Assembly: GCA_903851415.1 (NCBI GenBank)
Contig: CAINOE010000147.1
Span: 44,083-108,082, forward strand
Reading direction: 5' to 3'
DNA from: an uncultured Rhodopila sp.
GTDB taxonomy: Bacteria > Pseudomonadota > Alphaproteobacteria > Acetobacterales > Acetobacteraceae
DNA length: 64,000 bases
The translations under genes and the position numbers were made by a program. Positions 24,975 to 34,800 of the stretch are shown one piece after another. How positions within the stretch are numbered: position 1 is the stretch's first letter; each line of letters opens with the position of its first letter. The notes beneath the pieces were generated by a model. It made no database searches and was not told the DNA's origin. It saw only the letters and a program-made list of their open reading frames with translations.

Positions 24975-26945
24975 TCAATTCAACATCATGACGCCGCCCT
25001 TGAGCGTCATCATGGCATCGGCGCTTGCCTGCACCATCGGCCCCTGGATCTGCACCATCGCTTGCCCCTGCACACTGACCTTTATGGCGCTGATCGTGAT
25101 ACCCTCGTTATTGATTTCAATCGAATTGCCGCCGACGGTCAGCTTGATGCTGTTCATGGCCGTTACGGTGACATTGCCGGCGTTTGCCGCGATGGCGATG
25201 TCGCTCTGGGAGGCGGTTACCTTGATCCCGCCGTTGTTGACGGTCAGGCTGTCGCCGGCCGCGTCGACCGTCGTGGTCCGGCCGTTCTTGATTGTGACGG
25301 TCTGCGAGTCGTCGACTTCGATTGTCTCCTTGGCCTTGACGGTCAGCGTGCGGTCGTTGGTGATCGTGATCGACTGGTTGTTGCCGACAGTGACCGTCTC
25401 GTTGTTCTCGATCTCGGTGAACATGTCCTTCTCGGCGTGCAGGAAAACCAGTTCCGACCCCGTCGTGTCGTCCACCGAAAATTCCGAGAACGTGCTGCTG
25501 CTGCCCCCTTTGGTGGACCGGGTCCGCAGGCCGGTCTTGTTCTGCTGCGCGGGAATCGGGAACACCGGCATCATGTCGGCGTTGTAGAGGCCACCAACGA
25601 TGACAGGCCGGTCAGGGTCGCCATCGAAGAAGCCAACCGCGACCTCGGTGCCGACGCGCGGCAGCGATTGCCAACCCCAGGTGTTGCCGGCCCAGGGCTG
25701 GATCAGGCGCACCCAGATTCCGTTGTCGGCGGTGACATCCTTGCGGTGGTCCCAGAAGAAGCTGACTTTCACCCGGGCATACTGCTCGGAATGGATCTCC
25801 TCGCCCGAATCGCCGATAACGACGGCCGAATGGATTCCGGCCATCACCGGCCGGGGGGTCACTAATTTCTCGCGCCACGTGACCGTGGAGGGGAAGGCAA
25901 CGATGCGGTTGGCGTAGTGCGAAGCGCCTCCGCCGGCGACCCAGCCTTCGTCGTGTCCGCTGCTGCTGACGCTGCGAATGACGTATTGGACACCCTCGGC
26001 GCCGGAATACGGATCGATTGCAATGATGAACTGCGTGCCTGGCATGAAAGCCGGGTCGGCACCAAGCGCTTCGATCAGACTGGCTTCCGCCTCCGCCGCC
26101 TCCATGTTCAAACGGGCTTTGGCGGCCACGTCCGGCTGCTTGAGCGCAAGAGCCGGCCACTCGAACACGTCGCGCTTGCCTGCGCCCGACGCTTTCAACG
26201 TCGTTGCTTTGGTCGCTTCCGGCAAGGTATCGGGCTGCGTCAGGTCGTAGTCGAGCAGGTGGAACGACCCGTGCGCCGTGCTGCCGATCTTGTGCCAGGC
26301 GGTCAGAACGTCGGTCCCGCCGCCCTCGTGCGACACGGTCAGGCTCGGCGTGGGATTGGAGACGAAGCCCTGGTTCTGATCGGTCACGACAAGGGTGTGA
26401 TCGCCCGAAGCATGGGTGAAGTAGTAGAAATACCCGGCTGCTTCGACAAGGCGGGAAAAGAATGCGAAGTCGGTTTCGTTGAATTGGGTGACATAGGGCT
26501 GGACCGCCTTGTCGCCATAAACGTTCACGGAGATCGTCTGTCCGGCCTCGCCGCAGATCGTCGTCAGAATGTCGGCAATCGCCATGTTGGCGAAGATGCG
26601 GCAGTCGCGGGTCTGCCCCATGAACCACAATTTCGGGACGAAGGTCAGGGTGTAGGCGTACTGGTCGCGCACAGGCTCGCCCGTGGCGACAAAGGACCGC
26701 ACCATCCCTTGCATGATCCGCGATGCACCCGTGCCGAAAGTGATTGTCAGGCAGGCGGGCTGAAACAAGACGGCATCGGGATCAATGACCGCCTGGCCGG
26801 AAATGACCTCGACCGTCACGCAATACGGCGCGCTGATTGACTCCTCGGCATGGAAGGAGGTCGCCAGAAGCGCACCCTGCCCGAGTGCGGTCTGGAGCGA
26901 CAGGAGCTGGCCGCTGCGCGTGGAATCAATTTCTGTATCCGACAT
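24975..26945 (-). CDS. vgrG: T6SS spike protein VgrG
   Basis: 656 aa. A gp27-like N-terminal part covers ~1-380 (LVEAAGYFYYFTHASGDHTLVV is the family signature), followed by a gp5 OB-fold (EQYARVKVSFFWD, IWVRLIQPWAG, GWQSLPRVGTEVAVGFFDGDPDRP). A beta-helix needle of repeated V-T-I/L-T-V units (TENNETVTVGNNQSITI and onward) follows, ending at GGVMMLN. No C-terminal toxin domain is present, so it is a structural VgrG that would use PAAR- or cargo-type effectors. First gene of the leftward vgrG-DUF6931-PAAR-tagH-tssJKL run. Confidence 0.95.
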   Translation of the reverse strand: MSDTEIDSTRSGQLLSLQTALGQGALLATSFHAEESISAPYCVTVEVISGQAVIDPDAVLFQPACLTITFGTGASRIMQGMVRSFVATGEPVRDQYAYTLTFVPKLWFMGQTRDCRIFANMAIADILTTICGEAGQTISVNVYGDKAVQPYVTQFNETDFAFFSRLVEAAGYFYYFTHASGDHTLVVTDQNQGFVSNPTPSLTVSHEGGGTDVLTAWHKIGSTAHGSFHLLDYDLTQPDTLPEATKATTLKASGAGKRDVFEWPALALKQPDVAAKARLNMEAAEAEASLIEALGADPAFMPGTQFIIAIDPYSGAEGVQYVIRSVSSSGHDEGWVAGGGASHYANRIVAFPSTVTWREKLVTPRPVMAGIHSAVVIGDSGEEIHSEQYARVKVSFFWDHRKDVTADNGIWVRLIQPWAGNTWGWQSLPRVGTEVAVGFFDGDPDRPVIVGGLYNADMMPVFPIPAQQNKTGLRTRSTKGGSSSTFSEFSVDDTTGSELVFLHAEKDMFTEIENNETVTVGNNQSITITNDRTLTVKAKETIEVDDSQTVTIKNGRTTTVDAAGDSLTVNNGGIKVTASQSDIAIAANAGNVTVTAMNSIKLTVGGNSIEINNEGITISAIKVSVQGQAMVQIQGPMVQASADAMMTLKGGVMMLN

Positions 26946-27163
26946 TAGTCACCTCTCCCCCCAGACTAGCTGGGCGGGCGCAGATGTCCAAGGGACCGAA
27001 ATCAAATCTGCATTCCTGACACGTCATGATGGCAGCACCCCACCGTCCGGGACATACCAGCCGGATGCGGGGCATTTTTCCGACGCTGACGAGATTATAT
27101 CACTCCCTTACCAGCTTGTTTCGTGATATGCCATGTTTCGCTTGACTGAGCAAGGAGCACACT

Positions 27164-27772
27164 ATGCCGGAATATTTTTGGCCAGCGATCTTTCTGTCCG
27201 CCTCGCTCGCTCTTGCGCCGGCTGCCGGGGCGCAGACCAACCCCTCGGCGGATGAACTGATCAGGTCGTTGACTCCGACGGCGCAGTCTTTGAGATCAAG
27301 CGGAACGCGCGGCCTTCACCGCCTTGCGCCCGCGTCCGAAGCGACGCAGCCGGCGGCACAGGCATCGCCTGCGATCCATCCTGCCCGCCATGCCACGGCC
27401 GATAACCGCGGCGCGGACGCGGCATCGGCTTCGTTATTCGTGCAGTTCCCGAGCGGATCCGCCGAGCTTACGCCACAGGCGATGGCCGCTCTGGACGAAC
27501 TCGGCAAGGCGCTGAGCAGCAACGCACTGTCCAACTACCACTTCCGGATCGAAGGGCATACCGATACCGTCGGGTCAAAAGAGTACAACCGGACGCTTTC
27601 GGAACGCCGGGCTGAGGCAGTGTTGGCTTACATCAAACAAAAGTTCAATGTTGACGGCTCCCGCCTGACTTCGGTCGGCCTCGGCTCGGACCATCTGCTG
27701 GTGCCGACCGGGGATCAGACGCCAGAGGCGCGCAACCGGCGCGTTCAGGTCGTCAATATCGGCGAGGGGTGA
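27164..27772 (+). CDS. OmpA-family periplasmic protein
   Basis: 202 aa, start supported by AAGGAG at the usual distance. A signal peptide covers ~1-22 (cleavage after AAGAQ). A Pro/Ala/His-rich linker leads to an OmpA C-terminal domain at ~88-200: LFVQFPSGSAELTPQAMAAL, FRIEGHTDTVGS, YNRTLSERRAEAV and a late R-N-R-R-V-Q-V. This domain binds peptidoglycan. It is transcribed divergently from vgrG, with 218 bp between them. Some T6SS clusters carry such an extra OmpA-like protein (TagL-like role), but this one has no transmembrane anchor, so that function is only possible. Confidence 0.88.
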   Translation: MPEYFWPAIFLSASLALAPAAGAQTNPSADELIRSLTPTAQSLRSSGTRGLHRLAPASEATQPAAQASPAIHPARHATADNRGADAASASLFVQFPSGSAELTPQAMAALDELGKALSSNALSNYHFRIEGHTDTVGSKEYNRTLSERRAEAVLAYIKQKFNVDGSRLTSVGLGSDHLLVPTGDQTPEARNRRVQVVNIGEG

Positions 27773-27831
27773 AGCGAAGCCATTGCATTGCGTTTGCGTT
27801 CGTGTCGGGCCGCCGGCGCGGCGAACCCGGC

Positions 27832-28299
27832 TCATCGCGGGGGGCTGCAACCCAGTGCTTCCGCCACGCCTCCCGCGACAAGGACCTGGCCGCCATCGAA
27901 CGTGATCGGGCCAGTCATCTTCGCGCTGGCCCCGGTGACCTTGCATTCCTGCAAGTCCACAGCAACGGTTCGGAAATTGCTCCCGCTTGTCGTGACGACG
28001 ACAAGGAAACGATGGTCGAAGCTGAACAGCGGACGATGAACAAGTCCGCCCTGGTTGACCGTGCAAATCTTGCCGCTCTGCCGGTTCTGAATGATCAGCG
28101 GCCCCTCCCAAATAGTCGGGGCTGTCGCGGAATCGGGATTGGATATCGTCACGGTATAGGCGTCGACGACCACCCTGGAGGACGCCGCATCGAACGTCAT
28201 CGGCGAATATTGACAGCCCGGAGCCCGGGCAAACGCCGCGGTCGCCGACAGAAGACAGGCCAGCACGACGGGCATTCGGCGCCTTAAAGACTTAGCCAT
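27832..28299 (-). CDS. Secreted protein, probable immunity partner of the upstream amidase
   Basis: 155 aa. A Sec signal peptide spans ~1-25 (basic start MAKSLRRR, hydrophobic core, cleavage near AFARA). The mature part has three cysteines and beta-rich segments (RVVVDAYTVTISN, FLVVVTTSGSNF). No family recognised. Its start overlaps the end of the amidase gene by 16 bp, so the two proteins are made in step. A small periplasmic protein coupled to a wall amidase is the usual effector/immunity layout; binding itself is unproven. Confidence 0.65.
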   Translation of the reverse strand: MAKSLRRRMPVVLACLLSATAAFARAPGCQYSPMTFDAASSRVVVDAYTVTISNPDSATAPTIWEGPLIIQNRQSGKICTVNQGGLVHRPLFSFDHRFLVVVTTSGSNFRTVAVDLQECKVTGASAKMTGPITFDGGQVLVAGGVAEALGCSPPR

Positions 28300-28802
28300 C
28301 CTGCGACTTTCTTTTCAAAGTCGGCAAAGCTCCAGTTTATCACCCTTACGGCGCCCGGAGCCGTTTGCAGACTCCGATCAATGTCGCAAGAATAGTAAGC
28401 GACTTTGTCCCGATCGTCTGCCCCCCAGCTATAGTTGATCGTAGTTTCCTTCTCGCCGATGCCGCCAAGCTGGCCCCAATAGGCGGTCGGGTATTTTCCG
28501 CGGTTCAAGGGCCCCTTGACGACCACCACGACATGGCCGTTCGGCTGGTCTTTGAGTCCGCCGATGACGAATTTGCCGTCGGCGGCACGTGCCGCGGCCT
28601 CTACTCCGTCCTTCGCCGGTTTCCATCTGGCGGCAATGGCATCCACAATGTCGTTGGCCTGCCCGCTCAAAAACACACCAAGATCGGCGGCCACGGCTTT
28701 CACGAAGCCGCTGCAATCGCTTCGCCAGGTGTCCCAGTCTCGCTCGCAGGCGGCGATGATCTGGTCCGCCGGGGTTGGCTTGGCTGCCGATGCGCCGGAC
28801 AT
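28284..28802 (-). CDS. NlpC/P60-like cysteine amidase, candidate secreted effector
   Basis: 172 aa from ATG 28802; the frame stays open further upstream but runs into the CHAT gene. No signal peptide. A Cys nucleophile in SDCSGFVKAVAADLG (near residue 30) and a His in P-N-G-H-V-V-V-V-V (near residue 89) give the NlpC/P60-like arrangement used by type VI amidase effectors (Tae) to cut wall peptides. Later segments PTAYWGQLGG and RDKVAYYSCDID are compatible with this fold. The start is 4 bp after the CHAT gene stop, and the partner gene overlaps its end. Export by T6SS fits the leaderless sequence and neighbourhood but is inference. Confidence 0.7.
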   Translation of the reverse strand: MSGASAAKPTPADQIIAACERDWDTWRSDCSGFVKAVAADLGVFLSGQANDIVDAIAARWKPAKDGVEAAARAADGKFVIGGLKDQPNGHVVVVVKGPLNRGKYPTAYWGQLGGIGEKETTINYSWGADDRDKVAYYSCDIDRSLQTAPGAVRVINWSFADFEKKVAGWLSL

Positions 28803-28806
28803 CCTG

Positions 28807-31800
28807 TCAGCCTCCCCGGGGCCGATTGATCGTGGCGGCCACCTTCGCGCCCCCGGCCGCGCCGCGGCCGCCAATCAACGCCTCCACCGCCCAGTAGTAC
28901 GGATGCGCCTGGAACGCGCGATCGCCAACGGATTCATCCAGCATCCGCCGTTGCGACACCGCCAGAGCCGCCGCCGGGCCGGCATCCGGATTGGCCTGCA
29001 GCGCCTGCAGGAAGAGCGCGGTCAGGTAGGTGCTCGCGGCATCGTTCGCGTCCCAGTGAGTGACCAGCAGCGACCGCGCTCCGGCAAAGAAGAAGCTGCG
29101 CGCCAGACCCGACAGGCTCTCGCCCGCGCCATTGCCGTTCTGTCCGCCTGTGTTGCAGGCCGCCAGAATGACCAGTTCGGCATCCAGATGCATCAGTTCG
29201 ATCTGCGAGGCGGTCAGCATCGCGCCGCTGGCATCCGGCGCATCCGGCGCGGTGGACGTCAGCACCGCGGGTTCGGTCTGGCACCGCAGTTCGCCGGGCA
29301 GGATCGCATGCGTCGCGAAGTGGATGATCCGGTAATCCGGCAGCGCTGCCGCCTCCACCTTCCTGACCGTGAAAACCGCGCCGAGAAGCTGGGACCCGGG
29401 ATCGGCCCCCAGGAGTTGGCGGGCCACCTCCAGTTCCTTGCGCGCGCCTGGCAGGGGCGGCAGGCTGGCCAACTCCTTCGCACTGTCGCCGCACGGGCCG
29501 GCGGCGAATGTGGCCATCGCCTGGCGCAGGGAGGGCGGCCTGAAGTCGCCCAGTCCGAACCAGGGCTGTGCCGCCCGGATCGTTTTCGTGCCTTGCCGCA
29601 GGTTGACGAAGCTGGCGGCCGACGGAACGTGGGAAATCGCCATCGCGCGGATCAGGAACGGGGCCTGGCCGAGATCCTGCCCCGGCGGCACCGGTCCGGT
29701 CAGCAGCGCCCCGAACGGCACCGAGAGCAGGCTGCCGGAGGGCGAAACCGTCAGACCCGTCACGCCGGCCAGTCCGCCTGCGACCGGATTGAAAATGGCG
29801 GAATAAAGCTCCCCGGCCGCAGCAGCATCGAACGGCGCCGGCTGGTTGCCGGGCGATAGGTCCATGCCGGCACGGAAGCGCTTGACCAGGGCATCGATCC
29901 GGTGCGCCCCGCCGTCGATGCGGCCAACGCTGATGGCGTCCTTGCGCAGCAGCAGCGTCCAGCCCTCATCGTCGGCCAGCACGATCACCGCCAACGCTTC
30001 CGACGGCTGCAGCAGCGCCTGCGCTTCGCGGGCTGATACCGAATCCTGCACCAGAGCGGCGAAGCCGGGCGAGGCTTCCTGCCGCGCCTGCCCCGCGTCG
30101 CGCTGCGCCTCCTGCGCCTTGCGGATGTCGTCATCCAGCGCGGCCATCGTCTCCGGATTGGTTTTGCCCGCCGCCATCGCCAACCGCTTGCGATACAGCG
30201 CCTCCAGCCGATCGGCCGCGGCATCGTATTGACGGATGGCGTCGGCGACTTTCGGATCGCGGGAGCCTTCGGACAGGCGGGCGGCGGCCAGAGCGATCTG
30301 GCGGCTGGTGATGCTGCCTTGCGCAAGCTGCGACAGCGCGAACATCTCCGCCAGCACCGGCTGTCCGCCCTTCGGCGCCTCCAGCGACAGCGCGTGCAGG
30401 CAGGCGGTCAACAGGTTCGCGGTCACGCCGGACTTCAGCAGTTGCAGAGTCCGGCTCGCCTCCCGGCATTCAGGCAGGACACCGGCGTAATCGCCGCGGG
30501 CGCCGCTGGCGGAGGCGCGCAGCAATTCGGTTTCGGCCAACGGCCTGCTGGCGGGCTGGACGCGGGCAAAGGTATCGACCGCCAGTCCGAGTTGCGAGAT
30601 CGCAAACCGGTCGTTGACATTGGCCGCCGCTGTCATTCCGGCGGTGCGGTAATACCGCGCGACAAGACGGGGGTCGCGGCCGGCGTACAGGTCGCGGGCG
30701 GCCTGAAGTTCCTTATCGGCCTCCTGCGATCTGCCCAGAGCGGCCAGGGCGATCGACCGGTAGCGGTGAGCTTCAATCAGGCCGTTCAGCGCGTCGCTGC
30801 TCGACTGATCCGCCACCAGCGACGAATCCGCCGCCGCCTGGGCCATTTGCTCCACCGCGCTGCGCGCGCCGGCCGATCGGCCGCGCGATATAAGGGCGTC
30901 GGGCGGCACGATGGCGGCGAACTCGGCTTCTGCCTGGCCCAGCAGTGCCAGTGCCTCCTCCGGGTTGTTGCGATTCAATTGGTCCAGCGCCCTGAGGTGC
31001 GCGACGAGTGGCCTGGCCACCGGGTCGATCTGGTCCGGCAAGGCCGCCAGCCGTTCCGCCCGTGCAAATAGCCGATCGGCTTCGGCGAAGCGGCCCTGGT
31101 TGGAGACCTGGAGGGCCTCGCGCGCCAATGGTATGGCCAGGGCCGGATTGTTCGGCCCAACGAGGCGTTCCTGGATGGCGACCGCGGTGCGGTAGGCGCT
31201 CTCGGCAGCGGCATAATTCCCGCGGCGGTTCTCCAGCGCGCCGCGCCCGATCTGCCGCTCGACTTCGGAAATCGCGCCGGCGCCCTCCATGTTGACCGCC
31301 TGGGCCGCCTGGCGCTGGGTGGCGATGCCGTTCGACAGATCCGCCGCGGGTCTGGCGGGCAATTTGCCGGACAGCACGCCGATGGCGGTGGGCAGCACCG
31401 ATTCGGCCGGCCGGACGCCGTCGGCGACATACAGCGTGCCGTTGACGCGGACAGCCAGAGCGACATGCGGCCAGCCGCCCTGCCGCCGGGTGCAGGACAG
31501 GCTGGCTGCCGGGCTGTCGAGGACTGTGGCCGGCGCCGGGTTGCCGCACTGGAAGCGGCCGTCGAAGACCGACCGCCAGCCGCTGGATGCCAGAAAAGCC
31601 GCAGGGTCCGCCGCCCCTTCCGGGGTCACCACGCGGCCCGCGGGTTCCAGGTAGCTGCCGCAATAGATCTGCGCGTCGTTGGTTTCGCGCTGAACGGAGC
31701 AGGTCTCATGCGCAGCGTTGGCGCCGAGATCGAGTGCCTCGCCGGCATGGCTGCCGCCGACGTATGCGCTCGGCGGCGGGACGGCGCACGAGGTCAGCGC

Positions 31801-31857
31801 AAGGCCGGACAGTGCCAGGACCAGGCGCCGCGCGGAAGACTGCTTGTTCTGTGTCAT
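28807..31857 (-). CDS. TPR-CHAT lipoprotein (caspase-like protease) of the two-partner-secretion operon
   Basis: 1016 aa from ATG 31857. A lipoprotein signal ends L-T-S-C near residue 23. A long helical region with TPR-like repeats runs from ~190 to ~600 (E-N-R-R-G-N-Y-A-A-A-E-S-A-Y-R-T-A-V and F-A-E-A-D-R-L-F-A-R-A-E). A C-terminal CHAT domain follows: RIIHFATHAIL-type His in IIHFATHAIL near residue 847 and the catalytic Cys in VILAACNTGG near residue 901. CHAT proteins are caspase-like peptidases. It follows tpsA by 2 bp, a recurring adhesin-CHAT linkage, so it may process or monitor the adhesin on the periplasmic side; the substrate is unknown. Confidence 0.85.
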   Translation of the reverse strand: MTQNKQSSARRLVLALSGLALTSCAVPPPSAYVGGSHAGEALDLGANAAHETCSVQRETNDAQIYCGSYLEPAGRVVTPEGAADPAAFLASSGWRSVFDGRFQCGNPAPATVLDSPAASLSCTRRQGGWPHVALAVRVNGTLYVADGVRPAESVLPTAIGVLSGKLPARPAADLSNGIATQRQAAQAVNMEGAGAISEVERQIGRGALENRRGNYAAAESAYRTAVAIQERLVGPNNPALAIPLAREALQVSNQGRFAEADRLFARAERLAALPDQIDPVARPLVAHLRALDQLNRNNPEEALALLGQAEAEFAAIVPPDALISRGRSAGARSAVEQMAQAAADSSLVADQSSSDALNGLIEAHRYRSIALAALGRSQEADKELQAARDLYAGRDPRLVARYYRTAGMTAAANVNDRFAISQLGLAVDTFARVQPASRPLAETELLRASASGARGDYAGVLPECREASRTLQLLKSGVTANLLTACLHALSLEAPKGGQPVLAEMFALSQLAQGSITSRQIALAAARLSEGSRDPKVADAIRQYDAAADRLEALYRKRLAMAAGKTNPETMAALDDDIRKAQEAQRDAGQARQEASPGFAALVQDSVSAREAQALLQPSEALAVIVLADDEGWTLLLRKDAISVGRIDGGAHRIDALVKRFRAGMDLSPGNQPAPFDAAAAGELYSAIFNPVAGGLAGVTGLTVSPSGSLLSVPFGALLTGPVPPGQDLGQAPFLIRAMAISHVPSAASFVNLRQGTKTIRAAQPWFGLGDFRPPSLRQAMATFAAGPCGDSAKELASLPPLPGARKELEVARQLLGADPGSQLLGAVFTVRKVEAAALPDYRIIHFATHAILPGELRCQTEPAVLTSTAPDAPDASGAMLTASQIELMHLDAELVILAACNTGGQNGNGAGESLSGLARSFFFAGARSLLVTHWDANDAASTYLTALFLQALQANPDAGPAAALAVSQRRMLDESVGDRAFQAHPYYWAVEALIGGRGAAGGAKVAATINRPRGG

Positions 31858-31859
31858 GA

Positions 31860-34800
31860 TCAATAATCCCGGTCGGCGACATCGGGCAACACGGAGTCGG
31901 CGTCGCCCTGGTATTCCATGAACCCCAGTTGCACGTCGCGCAGCGGGTTCGTCACCGGCACGGTCAGGCTGGTGAACTGGACGCAGTTGACCGACGAGAT
32001 CGGGCAGCCGTTGATCTGATAGTTGTTCTTGTGCTGCGGAGCGATGTGGGCACCGGACGCGGCGTTCTGGCCGGAGACGCCGCCAACCGACCCGATCAGG
32101 TTGATCGTCTTCGTTGTGGCCGTCGTGAAGGCGACCTGAAGACCCGCGACATACAACGCGCCGCTGGCGGTTCCGGCGTCCAGCTTCAGGAACAACTTGA
32201 CCTCGGGCTGCCGGAAGACGCCGAGATCGACATTGCCGCTCCCGGTCAGGGCGAACGTCCAGTTGACCACCGAGCCGGTGGAGATGGCCGGATTCTGCGC
32301 CACCGCGAAATTGGCCGCCGTGAGATAGACGCCGGGGGCGCCGGGGGCCGGGAACGGATCGGCCTTCAGCGGGTTGGAACTCCCGGCCCCCAGCCCGGCG
32401 AAGGCGCTGCCGGCGATCAGATCGATGGTATAGCTGACGTCCTCGATCCACACGCTGTTGGCGGTCAGCAGGCCCGCCAGCATCAGGTTGGACGAGTCCA
32501 CCAGATGGAACGCGTGGCCGTTGTCGCCGAACGCGCCCAGGGTGCCGATGACATTGGCCTGGAGGAGATTGACGTCCGCCCCGGAGGAGCCGGTCAGCCT
32601 GGACGCATTGATGACCGCATTCGCACCCTGGGTTATCCCTCCCGCCGCATAAAGCCCAAGGGTACCAGCGGTTATCGGCCGCTGCAGGTCGATCGCGGCG
32701 CCGCTCAGCTTCACCGGAACCGCCGTTGCGGACGGTGCGGCCACGGTGGGCGCCGACAGATGCAGCGCCGCGGGCGGACTTGCCGGCTGGCTGACGGCGT
32801 AGCCGGACACGGCGGCGATCCCGCCGACGGCGCCGGCCTGAGCGAAACCCTGCGTGCCGGAGGTGCCGGCGATCCTGACCGTGCCCGAGGGTGCGAGCAA
32901 GGCATTGCCCGGGATGCTGTCGCCTGGCACGTTCAATGCCGCGCCGGCAAGCAGGCCGGTGGTCTCGAGGACGGCGTCGCCCCCCGCGGCCAGCAGCGTG
33001 AAGCCGGTCGCCGGGCCAGCGGCCGAGACGGTCCCGGCGATGTCGATGCCGTTGCCCGCGGTGACGCCGAGCGTGCCTCCGGTCGCCAGGACCCCGCCGG
33101 TCTGCGTGAACGCTCCGGCGGCGGCGATGTCGGCGTTGCCGGTGGATGCCAGCAGGCCGCCGGACTGGCTGAAGCTGCCGGAGGAGCCGATGGTCAGCGA
33201 CGTGCCCGCGGCGATGGTGCCGCCGGTCTGCGCCAGCGATCCGAGCGCGACGTTGCCGGCGGCGAGCAGGCTGCCGCCGTTTTCGCTCAGCAGCCCGGTG
33301 ACGGCGACGGAGCCGTTGGAGCCGATATAGCTGGAGGCTGCCTGGGTCACGTTGCCGGTGAAGACGACGCCGGTCGCGGTATTCAGCGCGGCGATGATCT
33401 CCGCCGCGCTGACGGTGGCCGTGGTGGCAGATATGCCGACGGTCCCAGTGGTCGCCACGATGGAGCCGTTCGACAGGGCCGCGGCGGGCGCCGTCAGGCT
33501 GACGCTGCCGCCGGTGATGGCGCCGGAGGTTTGCGCAAGGGTGGAGCTGGCGTTCAGGCTGACGGCGCCCCTGGGCGCGTCGATGACGCCGGACGCGGTA
33601 ATGGCTGGCGCAGTGATGGTGACATTATTGGCGGTCAGCGGCCCGGTCAGGCTGACGGCAGTCGCGTCGGCCAGGGTGAAGTCGCCCGATGTCACTGCGA
33701 GGTTGCCGACGGCGATAATGGTGTTGGAGCCGAGCAGCGAGACCGTGCCGGTTATACCGGTATCGCTGACCAGGTTGCGGGCGAAGATGGTTCCACCCGA
33801 CTGGGTCACGCCGCCACCCTGCGTGGACAACGAGAGCGTTTTCGCCGCGGCCGCGATGAGCTCGCCGGCTGTCTGGCTGATGCCGCCAGAGCCAGCGGAG
33901 GCGATCAGCGACAATGCATCGATGTTGCCGGAGAGCGCGATGCCCCCGGCGCTGCCGGTACTCAGCGTTACGTCGGCGGCAGACAGCACGCCGCTCTCGG
34001 CGATCCCCGAGGTGCCGAGGAGGCTGATTTGCGATGAGGTCGCGGAGATCGTGCCGGTGCTGGCCACGTCGATCGAGCCGGCGGTCAGGGTGACGTTATC
34101 CGCGCTCACCGAACCGGTGACGCTGACCGTGCCGGTGTCGGCCAGCACGAAGTCGCCGGATGCGATCGTCAGCGAACCGATGGTCGCGATCGTGTTCGAT
34201 GCGGTGAGCGACAGGCCGTTGGTCACAACGCCGTTACCGATCAGAGTGCCGGCGATTATCGTGCCGCCGGTTTGCATGATCGCGCCGCCGGCGTCGCTCA
34301 CCGCCAGCGTGCCGGTGTGCGCGTCGATCGTGCCGGCGGTCTGCCGGATACCACCGCTACCGCCCGACAGTACTACCAGCGAACCGGCGCCGACGCTACC
34401 TTCCAGCGCGATCGCGCCGCTGCCGCCGGTGCTGAGGCTGACCGTGCCGCCGTTGGCGGCCACCAGGCCGCGTTCATCGATCCCGATCGTGCCGTAAAGC
34501 GAGACCTGCGTGTTGCTTGCGATGATGCTGCCGGGCACGTCGATCGAGCCGGCCGTCAGGGTCACGTTGTTGGCGGTCAGCCGATCGGCGACGCTGACCG
34601 TGCCGGTGTCGAACAGCACGAAATCACCGGAGGCGACATTCAGCGAACCGATGGTTCCGATCGTGTTCGATACGGTGAGCGACAGGCCGTTGGTCACAAC
34701 GCCGTCGCCGATCAGGGTGTCGGCGATGATCGTGCCGCCGGTTTGGGTGATCGCGCCGCCGGGGTCGCTCACCGCCAGCGTGCCGGTGTGCGCGTCGATC

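Noticed and set aside
24975..25400. Toxin extension on VgrG
   Set aside because: The C-terminus is only needle-type V-T-I repeats ending at M-M-L-N; no extra domain.
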